Source: Glycine soja (Eukaryota; Streptophyta; Magnoliopsida; Fabales; Fabaceae). Taken from it: 64,000 nt of DNA. Position 1 is the stretch's first letter. Every line of letters begins with the position of its first letter. The notes beneath the pieces are model-generated. The model was not told the DNA's origin and made no database searches. It saw nothing but the letters and a program-made list of their open reading frames with translations. Made by a program: the position numbers and the translations under genes. The stretch is from positions 6,464,731 through 6,528,730 of the forward strand of contig NC_041008.1 of assembly GCF_004193775.1 (NCBI RefSeq), given 5' to 3'. Positions 24,368 through 36,812 of this stretch are shown in pieces.

Positions 24368-24879
24368 TTAATGCTCTTCCACTTTCAGATTTTCAACTCG
24401 AGAAACCATGCTTTGATGTGCCTGGATTTCCTGCGGCTGCTGCAAAAACTTACCCCTTGACTCATAATTTGCATGAGAAAACCCTAAATCCGATGCACAA
24501 GCTGACTATAGTTTATTTTCTCACTCCCAGTGGTTATCAATCGTTTTGGTGCAGAACTCAGATGATATCATCGTGAGCTTTTCATAACAAGACATTTGAT
24601 TTAACGAGGTTTTATGCATGTGGGGAAAGAAAAATTATAGACGCTCTCATTTACACACAAAGGACAAAAATAAAGGGAGAAAAAGCAATTACTTCTTTGA
24701 GAAGCCGATTCTGTGGAAGCATTTTACCGACTTCAAGAGGCAGAACCACATGCCTGAAGAACAAATTAACGTAAAAAATCAATAAAACTGAGCTAATCAC
24801 AGAGAAAATTAATGAAGGGAATAGAATCGTGCTTATACTTGTATTCATACTTCTCGGAGTATAAAATCTTACCAGTCAT
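24368..24879 (-). pseudogene. CKS1-like cyclin-dependent kinase regulatory subunit, degenerate copy
   Basis: Exon 1 (24879-24839) encodes MTGKILYSEKYEY and exon 2 (24753-24693) encodes HVVLPLEVGKMLPQNRLLKE, with a GT-AG junction in phase. These match the start and the HVVLPPEV/LLPKNRLL block of CKS proteins, small adaptors of CDK complexes. Four residues present in plant CKS (a FDDT-like stretch before YEY) are missing. The third exon is badly decayed. Only the glutamine-rich tail (QQPQEIQAHQSM, about 24400-24450) is recognisable, with stops and shifts where the core should be. Without that C-terminal half the fold cannot form, so I call it a pseudogene. The introns show that it is not a retrocopy. 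Family comparison is from memory. Confidence 0.75.
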
Positions 24880-25892
24880 CCTCGAAAATTAGGGTTTGTG
24901 ACTTAGCTTGATTCAATCTGCGGGCTAATGGCTAACACAAATAAAAAAAAAAAAAAAAAACAAACTCAAGTAAGACAATCGAATTATCGGAAATTATTAC
25001 CGTGAGAAAAGGAGCCCGGTGGAGTGGGATGCGGAGAAGGAAGGAACATAATATATAATATATTGGATATTGGATCGTGAAAATTTAAGTCCAAACTCAA
25101 ATTATTATAGGTTCAAATCGGACCGGCTTGAAAAATATATAATTATGTATATTTTGATTAAATAATTTTTTCATAAAATATATAAAGAATATTATGATTA
25201 AATTTTTTTATTAGATTATTAAATTTTATGATTTTTGATTTCGTATAATATAATACTTAATTAATTTATTAAATACAATAATCATTTCTATCATGAGATC
25301 GAAATAATGAATGAAATAACTTATTTAATTGATTATGATATACTTAGATGTTAATTATAAGATTGAAACATTAAAAATGAGAAATTAATCGTGTCTATGT
25401 TTATTCTTTTCTTTTCATTTTTATATTCTTGATATCACTTGTTCACTAATACATATGTATTAGAATATATTTATTATTAATAAATATATTCTTTATTAAT
25501 TAAACTACTTTATTAATTTATTAGTATAAAGAATATATTTTGTCGCATAAACAAATGTTACATGAGAATGCGACAATGTTTCTGTTGAAATGTCATTGAT
25601 TTATTTATTTATTTTTTAGTTTATAAAAATGCATCATTATAATAACTATAGTAAATAAGGTAGTGGGTATATCTAATTAAATCCAACAATAAAATCATTA
25701 ATTTATATGAATTTTGATTTCATATAATATGATATGATAATGATAATCAACTTGAAATGGATGATTTTTAAAATTGCGATGATTAGTTACCAATTATCAT
25801 GCTATCAAAATAATCAAATAATCAATATAATATTTAAAAATTAAATACCTCTTAAGTTTATTGAAAGTAGGCGAGAAGTATATGAAGGGATA
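24880..25892. other. AT-rich spacer with short poly-A tract
   Basis: The first 150 bases include the leader of the CKS-like copy and an A18 tract at about 24943-24960. The rest is AT-rich DNA without coding character. Confidence 0.5.
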
Positions 25893-26842
25893 CCTGCACA
25901 CATATAACCAAAAATGGTGTAAGTATAAGAACAATATTTAATGTTTCTAATCCACAGATTTCAATCATCTGTCCCCATTTTCCCTTGCCACCACCAAAAA
26001 CATGCCAACTAGACAATAAGAGTATCAATTAATAGTAACACAATCAAATTAAACCAAACTTTAATGTTTGAACTGGTGCAACAGGTAATGTGGAAATGGC
26101 ATATGAAATGGAGACACTAGACAACAGTATACCAACCACAACATCTCATTCTATCTGCTAAAACATTATTCTAGTTTTGGTTACATACAAGATATTTAAT
26201 TAATTAATTTATTTTATAAAATAAATTATAGTTCAACTACAGAAAATTGCACCTACTGTGTCTCACCAGTACGATAAAGAACATCCATGTTAAGATCCTG
26301 ATTCTTGAAGACTGAATCAACAGTACTTTCTTTCAGTTATAGACAATCAACTTCAACTAAGGAATGAAAAAAAGAAAGAAAGTTTAGCTCAATTCGAAAT
26401 AAATAAACTAGAGTAAAAGTGCAATTTTCCAGTGAAAAATTATTCTCACTTCCACATATGGTAGCTTAGTAAAAGACAAATCAATATTCACACGTTGATA
26501 TTATCTCATTTCAACTTATCTGAAAGTTACAAACAATGAATTATGTGTAGCCAGCATTTCTAACTATTTGTTGATCTTAAAGAAGCCAGATAAATAGAAA
26601 GATGCATACTGGTTTGGAAGTGCTAGGAACACCCCATAAATAACCGTCACAAGTTTACATAAGGGGAGTGTTAGGAACACAGTATACTCTTTTTTAACAA
26701 TTACCATTTCCATAATAGCCTCACAAGAAGAAGCTGAAGGTAAAGCAAAATCTAATTGGGCATCACATATCTCACACTCAAACTTAGGGACATCAACATT
26801 CTCCCAACCTCTCTTGACCATTCCATGCAATGGTTGTAATAT
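25893..26842 (-). pseudogene. Exon-like fragments of an unrecognised gene
   Basis: Two minus-strand segments look like exons. 26842-26705 is 46 codons, phase 0 at both ends, with acceptor tttttag and donor atg|gtaatt; it reads through RGWENVDVPKFECEICDAQL. 26008-25893 has acceptor tctag and donor cag|gtatcc; one of its frames reads GGGKGKWGQMIEI followed by a hydrophobic stretch. Another open stretch with coding character lies at about 26270-26340. The phases do not join cleanly (26705 is phase 0, whereas the better frame of the lower exon needs another phase). This may therefore be a broken gene or an incompletely seen one. I do not recognise the product. Confidence 0.3.
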
Positions 26843-27261
26843 CTAAAAAGTATATTTAAAAAAACCCATAGAAATTAGAATACTTCCAACCACATCATAT
26901 CCAAAAAGAACTAAATCAGTAAATTGTCACCACAATAATCCTATCATATCTTTAAAGTAAATACATAAGTTCTCAAACAAAAAAAAAATTGCAAAAGTTT
27001 GATAAAATATAATAGTAATCGTCCGTGGCTATTGTTCTTTCTTTTTTTCTTGGGGCCTGGTCCTGTTATTGTTTCCTTGCTTACCAAAAAAATGAGTTTA
27101 TTCTTTGCAAAGAAACACATAGTCCAATCTCTTTTAATAGCAACATTAACCCGTCAAGAAAGATACAACATGCAGTTTCATGGTATCAAGCTTTCAAGTT
27201 AAGTAAAAAAATAACAACAGCCATAAATCAACATGCACAACTTCAAATACCTGCAAGGATG

Positions 27262-27368
27262 GTGCACAAAGGAGAAAGACGCGGAGGAGCCTTTGCAGGA
27301 CCACCTCCAGTGCAGGCACACCGACAGGCGGCAATGACGGTGCCGGCGCCGAGTGAAGCAGAATCTCA
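27262..27368 (+). pseudogene. WRC-domain exon of a JMJ25-like histone demethylase, 5' half
   Basis: The plus-strand frame reads KEKDAEEPLQDHLQCRHTD, then RRQ, a TGA stop, then RCRRRVKQNL up to the retroelement junction. This is the N-terminal WRC domain found, from memory, in plant JmjC demethylases of the JMJ25 type. The Trp of the WRC signature is TGA here, so the copy is dead. The frame continues after the copia element at 32463 with no change of phase once the element and one copy of the 5-bp duplication are left out. A second frame is also open here (MVHKGERR...), but it has no recognised homology. Confidence 0.65.
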
Positions 27369-27676
27369 TCTTAATCAAGCTGTCATTTCCCGCCAAATTC
27401 ATTTTGAACTTTAACAGATTTGTAACAAACTTTGTAACTGCTTTTGTATTAGTTTCTGGATCTATTCTCAATCTGTATATAAGTTCCTTTTGCTCAATGA
27501 ATAAGACAGAAGCTTGTTTTGATCATCTTGCTCAATTTCTTTGCTTTCTTGTTCATAAGCTTTTCCTCTTTTCTTCTCAAGCAATAGCCTCTGCTTTTTC
27601 TTTATCTCGATAGCTACTGCACCTAATGTGCAGATCTGTGCGTGGTGATTTTCTAGTTCAAGCTTGATTTGTGACA
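27369..27676 (+). repeat. 5' LTR of the copia element
   Basis: 308 bp, starting TCTTAATC and ending GTGACA. It has a TATA-like gtatataag near 27475-27483. The 5' end is TC, not the usual TG, and the 3' LTR shows the same, so the ends were already non-canonical when the element inserted. Confidence 0.9.
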
Positions 27677-27694
27677 TGGTATCAGAGATCATCA
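27677..27694 (+). other. Primer binding site
   Basis: TGGTATCAGAG directly after the 5' LTR is the standard complement of the 3' end of plant initiator tRNA-Met used by copia elements to prime minus-strand synthesis. Confidence 0.9.
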
Positions 27695-27793
27695 AAGAGC
27701 TCTGCTGCACAATCAAGAGAAGTTTCCGAAGCAATTTATCCTTTCTTCACCTCTGTTTTGAGTTTCATCTGGCTTTGATCTTCCATTGTGACA

Positions 27794-28819
27794 ATGAGTG
27801 AAAGAGATACACACATCCCAACCATAGACAGCTTCCTTTACTTTCATCCAAGCGAGAATTCTGCGGTTTCGCTTGTATCTCCAGTTCTTGATTCCACAAA
27901 TTATCACTCATGGAGCAAATCAATGATGACTGCTTTGAGTGCCAAAAATAAACTTGAGTTTGTTGATGGAGGAGCAGCTGAGCCATTGAAAACTGACCGG
28001 ACCTATGGAGCTTGGAAGAGGAGCAACAACATGGTAGTCTCATGAATTGTACATTCTGTGTCTATGACAATTAGACAAAGCATTCTATGGATGGATAAGG
28101 CTGAAGAGATCTGGAAAGATCTAAAATCCAGATATGCACAAAGCAATTTACTCAGGATTTCAGACCTTCAACAGGAAGTAGCTTCGATTAGACAAGGTAA
28201 CCTCTCAGTTACAGAATATTTTACAAAACTGCGCATAATATGGGATGAGTTAGAGAATTTTAGGCCTGATCCTACATGTGCATGTAGTTCACGATGCACT
28301 TGTATAGCACTTAAAACTGTAGCACAGAGAAAACGAGAGGATCGGGCAATTCAGTTTCATAGAGGTTTGAATGAGCAATTTGGAAATGTAAGATCACATG
28401 TACTTCTCATGGATCCACTTCCAGAGATTTCTAGAATTTTTTCCTATGTTGCATAGCAGGAGAGGCAGCTTGGAAATAGTTTGATAAATGTTAACAGCAT
28501 AGAAATGAAACCCAGCCTGGTTAATGCAGCAAAACTGGTTTGCAATTATTGTGGAAGGACTGGAAATACAGAAAGTGTAGGTTATAAAAAACATGGCATG
28601 CCTTCAGGTAGTAATGAGAGGAACAAGATGAATAGCTTTAGAAATAATAAGATCTGCACTTACTGTGGGAAAACAGGCCATACAATTGAGGTTTGCTATA
28701 AGAAACATGGATTTCCACCAGGTTTTAAGTTTTCTAATTCAAGGAGCAGTGCAAATAGCTTGGTGACAGGAGATGAAGCAATCACCAATGATCAAACACA
28801 GCAAATTGAGCCCAAATAA
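27794..28819 (+). pseudogene. copia gag region, interrupted
   Basis: The frame opens at MSERDTHIPTIDSF and encodes a UBN2/retrotrans-gag-like capsid. Two zinc knuckles follow: the first is degenerate (CNYCGRTGN, with His and the last Cys lost) and the second intact (CTYCGKTGHTIEVC). In-frame stops at 28043-28045, 28454-28456 and 28817-28819 break what should be one polyprotein. The frame is otherwise continuous into pol, so the stops are point changes. Confidence 0.85.
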
Positions 28820-28894
28820 ATTCGATTTTCACCTGAGCAATACAAAGCTCTACTTGCCTTAATCCAGCAACCTAGTGAAGGGAATTCAGACAGT

Positions 28895-31800
28895 ATGTCT
28901 AGCAGTTCAAAACAGATTGCCTCTTGTTCAGTTGATACAACACCAGTCCATGGTAAGCACCCATTCTTTGTGAATAACACATGCACACACTGCACTTGGG
29001 TCTTAGATTCAGGTGCAACAGACCATGTGTCGGCATCTCTTAGTTCTTTTAAATCATATACAAAATTGAATCCTCCAATCCTATTTAAGCTTCCCAATGG
29101 TCACCATGTGTCAGCTACACATTCGGGTGATGTATGCATTTCTGACTCAATAGTTTTGTTTTCAGTTCTATATGTTCAAGCTTTTTCTTTTAACTTGATC
29201 TCAATATCTAAGTTGGTTTCTACAAACCATTGCAAGCTCATTTTCTCCTCTGATTCATGTTTAATGCAGGATGCACTCACTCAAGCCAAGATTGGTATAG
29301 TTGAAATGAGAAATAGATTATACTATCTCACTCCAACCAGACCAGCCACTTGTAGTATTGAAACAAAAATTGTTCATCCAAATTGTACCATCATACCAAT
29401 AGATCTATGTCATTCTAGATTAGGACACCTGTCTTTTGAAAGATTACAGAAAATGCAAGGCACTTATCCCTTTCTGAAATTCAATAAAGATTTAGTTTGC
29501 AATGCATGTCATTATGCTAAGCATAAAAGGCTTCCTTTTTTAAATAGCAGTACATATGCATCATGTAGTTTTGAAGTTTTACACATAGATATTTGGGGAA
29601 CATGTGCAAAAACATCAATGCTAGGACATAGGTATTTTCTAACAGTGGTTGATGATCACACACGATTCACTTGGACATTTTTTATGCATACCAAAGCTGA
29701 GGCTAGAAAACATATTCAGGATTTCATTATTTTAGTTCATAATCAATTTGATAGTAAAGTTAAAGTTATAAGAACTGATAATGGGGTAGAATTTCTTATG
29801 AATGATTTTTATAGCTCAAAAGGTATTGTGCATCAAACCACATGTGTTGAAACACCTAATCAAAATGGAATTGTAGAAAGAAAGCACCAGCATTTATTGA
29901 ATGTAACAAGGGCCCTTCTATTTCAAGTAGATTTGCATCATAGTTTCTGGTCATTTGCTTTGACTTATGCAACTCATTTAATTAATTGCATACCTACTCC
30001 CTTTTTGAAAGATGCATCTCCATATGAAATACTTTTTGGAAAACCATGTGATATATCAAATCTTAAAGTTTTTGGATGCCTATGTTACATTTCCACACTG
30101 ACAGCTAATAGGAAGAAGCTGGACCCAAAAGGCCATCCATGTGTGTTTCTAGGCTTTCAACCAAATACAAAAGGATATTTAGTTTACAATCTCCACACAA
30201 ATGATTTAACAACATCCAGAAATGTGGTTTTCTATGAAAATCATTTTCCTTTGCATCATACAATCCAAGAAATTGAAACACAGTCAATACCACCCATAGT
30301 TTCTCCTACACCATTCCAGTTTGAACAATATTCATTTGATACACCTGCTTTTAACCCCTTAAATACCTCTATGCCAGCTGAACCAGTCCTACGGAGGTCA
30401 ACAAGAGATAGGAAAACCCCCACATTCCTTACTGATTACCACACATTTCTCAATTCAACAAATACACTCAATCCAATATCAGCTTCAGTGATGCATCCAG
30501 GCAAGAGTTCTGTAACTCATCCTCTTGATTCAGTTTTGTCCTATTCTAGATTGTCTCCATCCCACAAACATTTTGCCTTATCCATCTCCACAACTATTGA
30601 ACCAAAGACATACACTAAAGCATCTCAGCATGATTGCTGGCTTAAGGCAATGAAAGCTGAGTTAGAAGCTCTCCAATCGAATAATACATGGACTCTGACA
30701 AAATTACCACATAACAAGAAAGCAATAGGCTGCGGGTGGGTTTACAAGGTTAAATATCATGCAGATGGATCCATTGAGAGGTACAAGACCCGATTAGTAG
30801 CTAAAGGATATACACAAATGGAGGGGCTAGATTTCTTGAACACATTTTCTCCAGTTGCCAAACTTACTACTGTCAAGTTGGTTTTGGCCTTAGCTGCCAT
30901 AAATGGCTGGCATCTTAGGCAATTAGATGTAAATAATGCCTTTCTTCATGGGGAATTGAATGAGGAGGTTTATATGCAATTGCCACCAGGAATGGTAGTC
31001 CCTCATTCCAATCAAGTATGTCGATTAAACAGATCATTCTATGGCCTTAAGCAAGCTAGTAGACAGTGGTTTCATAGATTGTCTACCCTTCTTCTGAATA
31101 ATGGGTTTACTCAAGCATCATCAGACCATTCCTTGTTCTTTTCCTTCAATAATGAGAGTTTTACAGAAATCCTAGTCTATGTAGATGACATAGTTCTAAC
31201 TGGGAATGACATTAAAAGAATCAATCAGATCACTTCATTACTAGATGTTGTTTTCAAGATTAAAGATCTAGGTAATTTGAAGTTCTTCCTTGGAATTGAA
31301 GTGGCTCGATCTCCTCAAGGCATCCACTTATGCCAGAGAAAGTATACTCTAGATATTCTCTCTGATTCTGGTATGTTAGCTTGTCGTCCAGCTGCTACAC
31401 CAATGGATTGTACTACTCATCTTCAAAGCCAAGGTGACCCCCTGCCAGCTACAGCTGCTTCTTCCTATCGAATATTAATTGACTGACTTATATACTTAAC
31501 TAATACCAGGCCAGACATTTCCTATGTTGTCCAGCAACTTAGTCAATTCATGAATGTCCCAACCATAGATCACCAGAAGGTTGCCTCGCGGGTTTTGCGA
31601 TATCTGAAAGGATCACCAGGACAGAGGACAGGGCCTATTCTACCCAGCTTCAGGATCCATTCATATTCAAGCCTTTAGCGACTCTGATTAGGCTGGATGT
31701 CGTGATACCAGGCGCTCCATTACTGGTTACTCAATTTTTCTTGGAAATTCTCTCATTTCATGGAAATCTAAGAAACAATCAACTGTTTCCCGTAGCTCAT

Positions 31801-32155
31801 CTGAGGCAGAGTATAGAGCACTATCAGCAACTACTTGTGAGATCCAATGGCTCACTTATCTCCTCCTGGAGTTTTGCATTTCATTTAATCAACCAGCAAA
31901 CCTCTTCTGTGATAATAATTTAGCAATCCAAATTGCTTCCAACCAAGTATTCCATGAGAGAACTAAGCACATTGAATTGGATTGTCACATTGTTAGGGAG
32001 AAATGTTTGAGTGGTCTTCTGAAATTGTTACCAGTCCGGTCCTCTATGCAGCTAGCTGATGCATTTACCAAAGCCTTGCAGCCAACTTCATTCAAATTCA
32101 TGATTTCCAAGCTGGGAATGATGAACATCTATTCCCAGCTTGCGGGGGACTCTTA
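28895..32155 (+). pseudogene. copia pol region (protease, integrase, RT, RNase H), interrupted
   Basis: The long frame 28895-31486 (863 codons) contains in order: aspartic protease (WVLDSGATDHVSA); the GAG-pre-integrase HHCC finger (CHSRLGH, then CNACHYAKH); the integrase core with D,D(35)E-type blocks (VVDDHTRFTW, RTDNGVEF, NGIVERKHQ); and reverse transcriptase (LDVNNAFLHGEL, YVDDIVLTG). A TGA at 31484-31486 interrupts just before LIYLTNTRPDISYV. A shift near 31620-31640 and a Trp-to-stop change at about 31690 follow. RNase H continues to [10 protein letters not shown] and the end at about 32155. Domain order and continuity show a recently active, now defective copy. Confidence 0.93.
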
Positions 32156-32458
32156 ATCAAGCTGTCATTTCCCGCCAAATTCATTTTGAACTCTAACAGA
32201 TATGTAACAAACATTGTAACTGCTTTTGTGTTAGTTTTTGGATCTATTCTCAATCTGTATATAAGTTCTTTTTGCTCAATGAATAAGACAGAAGCTTGTT
32301 TTGATCATCTTGCTCAATTTCTTTGCTATATTGTTCATAAACTTTTCCTCTTTTCTTCTTGAGCAATAGCCTCTGTTTTTTCTTTATCTCGATAGCTACT
32401 GCACCTAATGTGCAGATCTGTGCGTGGTGATTTTCTAGTTCAAGCTTGATTTGTGACA
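32151..32458 (+). repeat. 3' LTR of the copia element
   Basis: 308 bp, same length as the 5' LTR, with about 12 single-base differences by eye. It is preceded by the purine tract at 32142-32150 and followed by the tctca duplication. Confidence 0.9.
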
Positions 32459-32462
32459 TCTC

Positions 32463-32672
32463 AAGCTCTATGAGATTCACTACCTCCAAGGTCGCCATCG
32501 CCAATACAAGGAGAAGGTTTCTGAGTTGTTGAAGCTTCAGCGCAAGCCGAAATCAAACAACAACAAAGAAGAGGAACCAGAGCCTAACGACAACATCAAA
32601 GTTTATCGCCAACTCTTATTCCTTTATCATGTGCAGTCAACCCAGATGGTGATCAACCTTTTAAGATGGTAG
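32463..32672 (+). pseudogene. WRC-domain exon of a JMJ25-like histone demethylase, 3' half
   Basis: This continues the frame of 27262-27368: KLYEIHYLQGRHRQYKEKV, then a Lys/Asn/Glu-rich linker, to a TAG at 32670-32672. The motif EIHYLQGRHRQYKEKV is, from memory, the sequence that follows the WRC core in plant JMJ25-type demethylases. The third zinc-binding Cys of WRC (expected just before EIH) is Tyr here. Similarity fades after the DNIKV segment near 32603. Only the first exon is present; no JmjC catalytic domain lies anywhere in the window. Confidence 0.7.
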
Positions 32673-33157
32673 AAAAAACATCTTTTTCATGTAGTTGGAT
32701 TTCATGCACAAAGAGGGAATGAATAACATTTTAAGCATTAAGAAACAGTTTCGAAGTTATTCTCATTACTAATTTTTTTTTTAAAAAAACAATCCTTTAA
32801 TTATACATGTATATAAATATGTTTTTTAAAAAATTGAAAATTATAATTTCTTTTTACAAATATCAATTATTTTCTCTTTGATCTCTTATAATTTTTACTT
32901 TTATTTTTTAAAAATAATTGTCTTGTAAGAACAACACCTATTTGTCACATTGTTTTAACTACAAATATTTAAATAAAAAAATTACTTGTTATCTGTACTG
33001 TTGCTTGTATTTCATGCACAAAGAGGGGATGAGTAACATTATAAGTATTATATATGAAACAGTTGGAAATTATTCTCATAAAGTTAGTCATCCCATCTTC
33101 TTCCATGAAATCCAACTGCATGGAAAGACGATTTAGTTGCCATCTTGAAAGGTTGAT
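32652..33157. mobile_element. Inverted-repeat element with internal duplications
   Basis: The left arm (atcaaccttttaagatgg, then catgtagttggatttcatg, to about 32705) recurs inverted at 33098-33157. In addition, the segment from 32701 (tttcatgcacaaagaggg...) recurs as a direct copy at about 33010 with moderate divergence. A small palindrome (gggatgagtaac and gttagtcatccc) sits in the right part. The left end overlaps the last codons of the WRC fragment. No clear target duplication was found. Confidence 0.5.
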
Positions 33158-34040
33158 TTTCTGTCATTTGGGTTGTTGGACATGACAAAAGGAGTAAGAT
33201 CGAGTTGAATCATCAATTAGAATAGGCAACAATGACGTATGCACTCACAGTAGTATGCGAACAATTGTTTCCACAATTTATTTTTTTACTTTAAGAATTT
33301 TTAATTAAAAAATTTGTAAGTAAATTCCTAGAATATATAATTATTTCATCTAAATATCTAAATTCAATCATTAATTATCATCTATTAAGCATAGATTTGG
33401 ATTTGTAATTGGACACAAGACAAAGGAAGCACAAACACATCTAATGAATGTGTGCCCAAATTTTTTTTTTGACTTTACACGTCGTGAACACAACATTAAC
33501 TCAAACAGCTGAACACACAACATTCACTTTTTTATTTTTATTTTTCAATTTTTTTTATTCACTATCCATTATAAAGTCAGATTTTAGTGTAGATTTTTTT
33601 AAGACTCCCTAGAGAAGAAAAAAAAAGTTTCTTGCTATCACTTATTAAGGAGTGCAAATGAAAGAGTGAGAATAATGGGTACATAAAGAAAAACAGGAAA
33701 AAAAAAAAGCACTCTTGATATATTTTATTATATTACTATATTTGCATTTATATTTTAATTTACAAGGTTCTATTTTTTAAAATCACTAAAAACTAAGTTA
33801 TTTGTTATATATTAAATTAGAATATATTCTTATAGAGTTGCTTAATTTTTTAAAATATTAAATATTTATAAATAATATCTTTTTTAACTTCATAAGATTA
33901 TACCTGAATTTATTACATATTTATACAACATTTTATGATTTCAATTATATTTAGTAAATATATTATTTTTTTAATTTTATTCTTATCTTCTTAACAATGT
34001 TAATTAAATTTAATCATTTGTACTTTCTAGTTATCCATAA
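33158..34040. other. AT-rich spacer upstream of CDKB2
   Basis: No coding signal. The spacer is AT-rich with short homopolymers. The last 150 bases belong to the CDKB2 promoter. Confidence 0.5.
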
Positions 34041-34047
34041 TCGGAGT

Positions 34048-34078
34048 GTATAAATATATTCCTAATTTACCGTTAGCG
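34048..34078 (+). promoter_or_regulatory. CDKB2 core promoter: TATA box and MSA-like element
   Basis: A TATA box (gtataaatata, 34048-34058) is followed by accgttagc at 34069-34077. On the minus strand this is GCTAACGGT, close to the mitosis-specific activator (MSA) consensus YCYAACGGYYA bound by three-repeat MYB factors in G2/M genes. The motif fits the known G2/M expression of B2-type CDKs. One motif near the transcription start is modest evidence. Confidence 0.55.
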
Positions 34079-34174
34079 AGGGATAGTAGTAAGGGTGCGG
34101 GATTTGAAAATTGAAATTCAAAAAAAAAAAAAAAAACCTGTTACAGAGAGATACAGAGAGAGACGGAGACGGAG

Positions 34175-35807
<1,633 letters not shown>

Positions 35808-36044
35808 AAAGACACAGATTGATTCAAGATTTGGTTGTAGAAATTTATGACTACCAATTTATTTTTATGCTTCTCTCGAGCGTGTATCGTTTTAGGATGA
35901 TGGACTTTTGCTGTTTAACTTTTCATATTTGAGGACTGATGGAGTGATTGATTGCGCTTGGGATTTATTTGCAGAAACTACATTTGAAATTAGGATTAGT
36001 AAAAAAAATGTTCTGTTTAGTTTTCAATATAAAGCAATAGAGAT

Positions 36045-36190
36045 AGTTGCATCTACAGCTACATGTGGATCTTGCATGACTTCCTATAAATGAAGGGATA
36101 ACTTTCATACATAACTTTTTTTTAATTGAGAATACCTATGATTCACATGTCCCCATGGGTTTGGAGAATCTTTGTATCTAATGGATTGAA
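36045..36190 (-). pseudogene. Partial duplicate of the PUB33 last intron/exon boundary
   Basis: The block at 36053-36082 (acatgtggatcttgcatgac core) is nearly identical to the start of PUB33 exon 9 at 36970-37000. The following intron-side sequence also matches with more divergence (gtttggagaatctttgtat near 36160 against atttggaaaacctttgtat near 37082). The order and orientation are the same, so this is a small direct duplication about 0.9 kb downstream of the gene copy. Only a few codons are included and the splice acceptor is lost. Confidence 0.65.
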
Positions 36191-36812
36191 TCTCATAACG
36201 GTTTGGTGCTTTAAAAGATGCCATTTCCCCCCAGCTCCTTATATTGTATTGTACTTTTCTTTCTTTTTTAGGATCTATCTGATGATTTACAACACAGTTT
36301 GATTCAATTTTGGACATTCTTACAAGAAACTAGTATTGTTAAAGAGATGTTAAACAAACTCACCATCTAAATTTGTATCTACTGAGATTTTAATTATGAT
36401 AGAATCACAATGTCTTATTAATGTTAAAAATATATGCTTAAACATTTGTAATTTGAATTTGAATGATTTTAGTTTAGTTTACGTCGATATAAACTTTGAA
36501 TGGTTCTTACCTTGCATGCTGTTGGGATGGTTCATCTCCAAATGATTCATTTTAAGATTGACGATAGCATTGCCCACTGCCAAAGATAACTACGTAAAAT
36601 AATGTTTAGCCATATATACATCATATGCTACCTTTTTACAATAACTGAAGGTAGAGAGATAAAGCACAAATGGAACCTAAACAACATGACGGCTATACAA
36701 AATGATTTGTAAAAGAAACCAAAAATGATATGATAACAATTTCTCCTATAAACTTAATATGAAGTAGAGATACAATTCAATAGGGAAGATAAAAAAAAAA
36801 TGAAAAACTTGA
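36191..36812. other. Spacer between the CDKB2 and PUB33-type genes
   Basis: AT-rich. It should contain the 3' UTR of the minus-strand U-box kinase gene next to 36812. No further gene seen. Confidence 0.5.

Larger units (their letters stand above)
27369..32458 (+). mobile_element. Ty1/copia LTR retrotransposon, nearly complete
   Basis: A 5,090-bp element with two 308-bp LTRs (27369-27676 and 32151-32458) and a perfect 5-bp target duplication, tctca (27364-27368 and 32459-32463). The primer site tggtatcagag follows the 5' LTR at 27677, complementary to initiator tRNA-Met. A purine tract (gcgggggac) precedes the 3' LTR. The order gag, protease, integrase, reverse transcriptase, RNase H is that of copia. 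About 12 of 308 LTR positions differ by eye. At the usual plant rate of 1.3e-8 per site per year this suggests insertion roughly 1.5 million years ago. Four or more stops and a frameshift break the polyprotein, so it is not autonomous now. Confidence 0.95.

Noticed and set aside
24319..24576. 85-residue plus-strand frame
   Set aside because: It is the antisense of the decayed third exon of the CKS-like copy.
27788..28045. First gag segment as an independent small gene
   Set aside because: It continues in frame after the stop with typical copia gag sequence, so it is part of the element.
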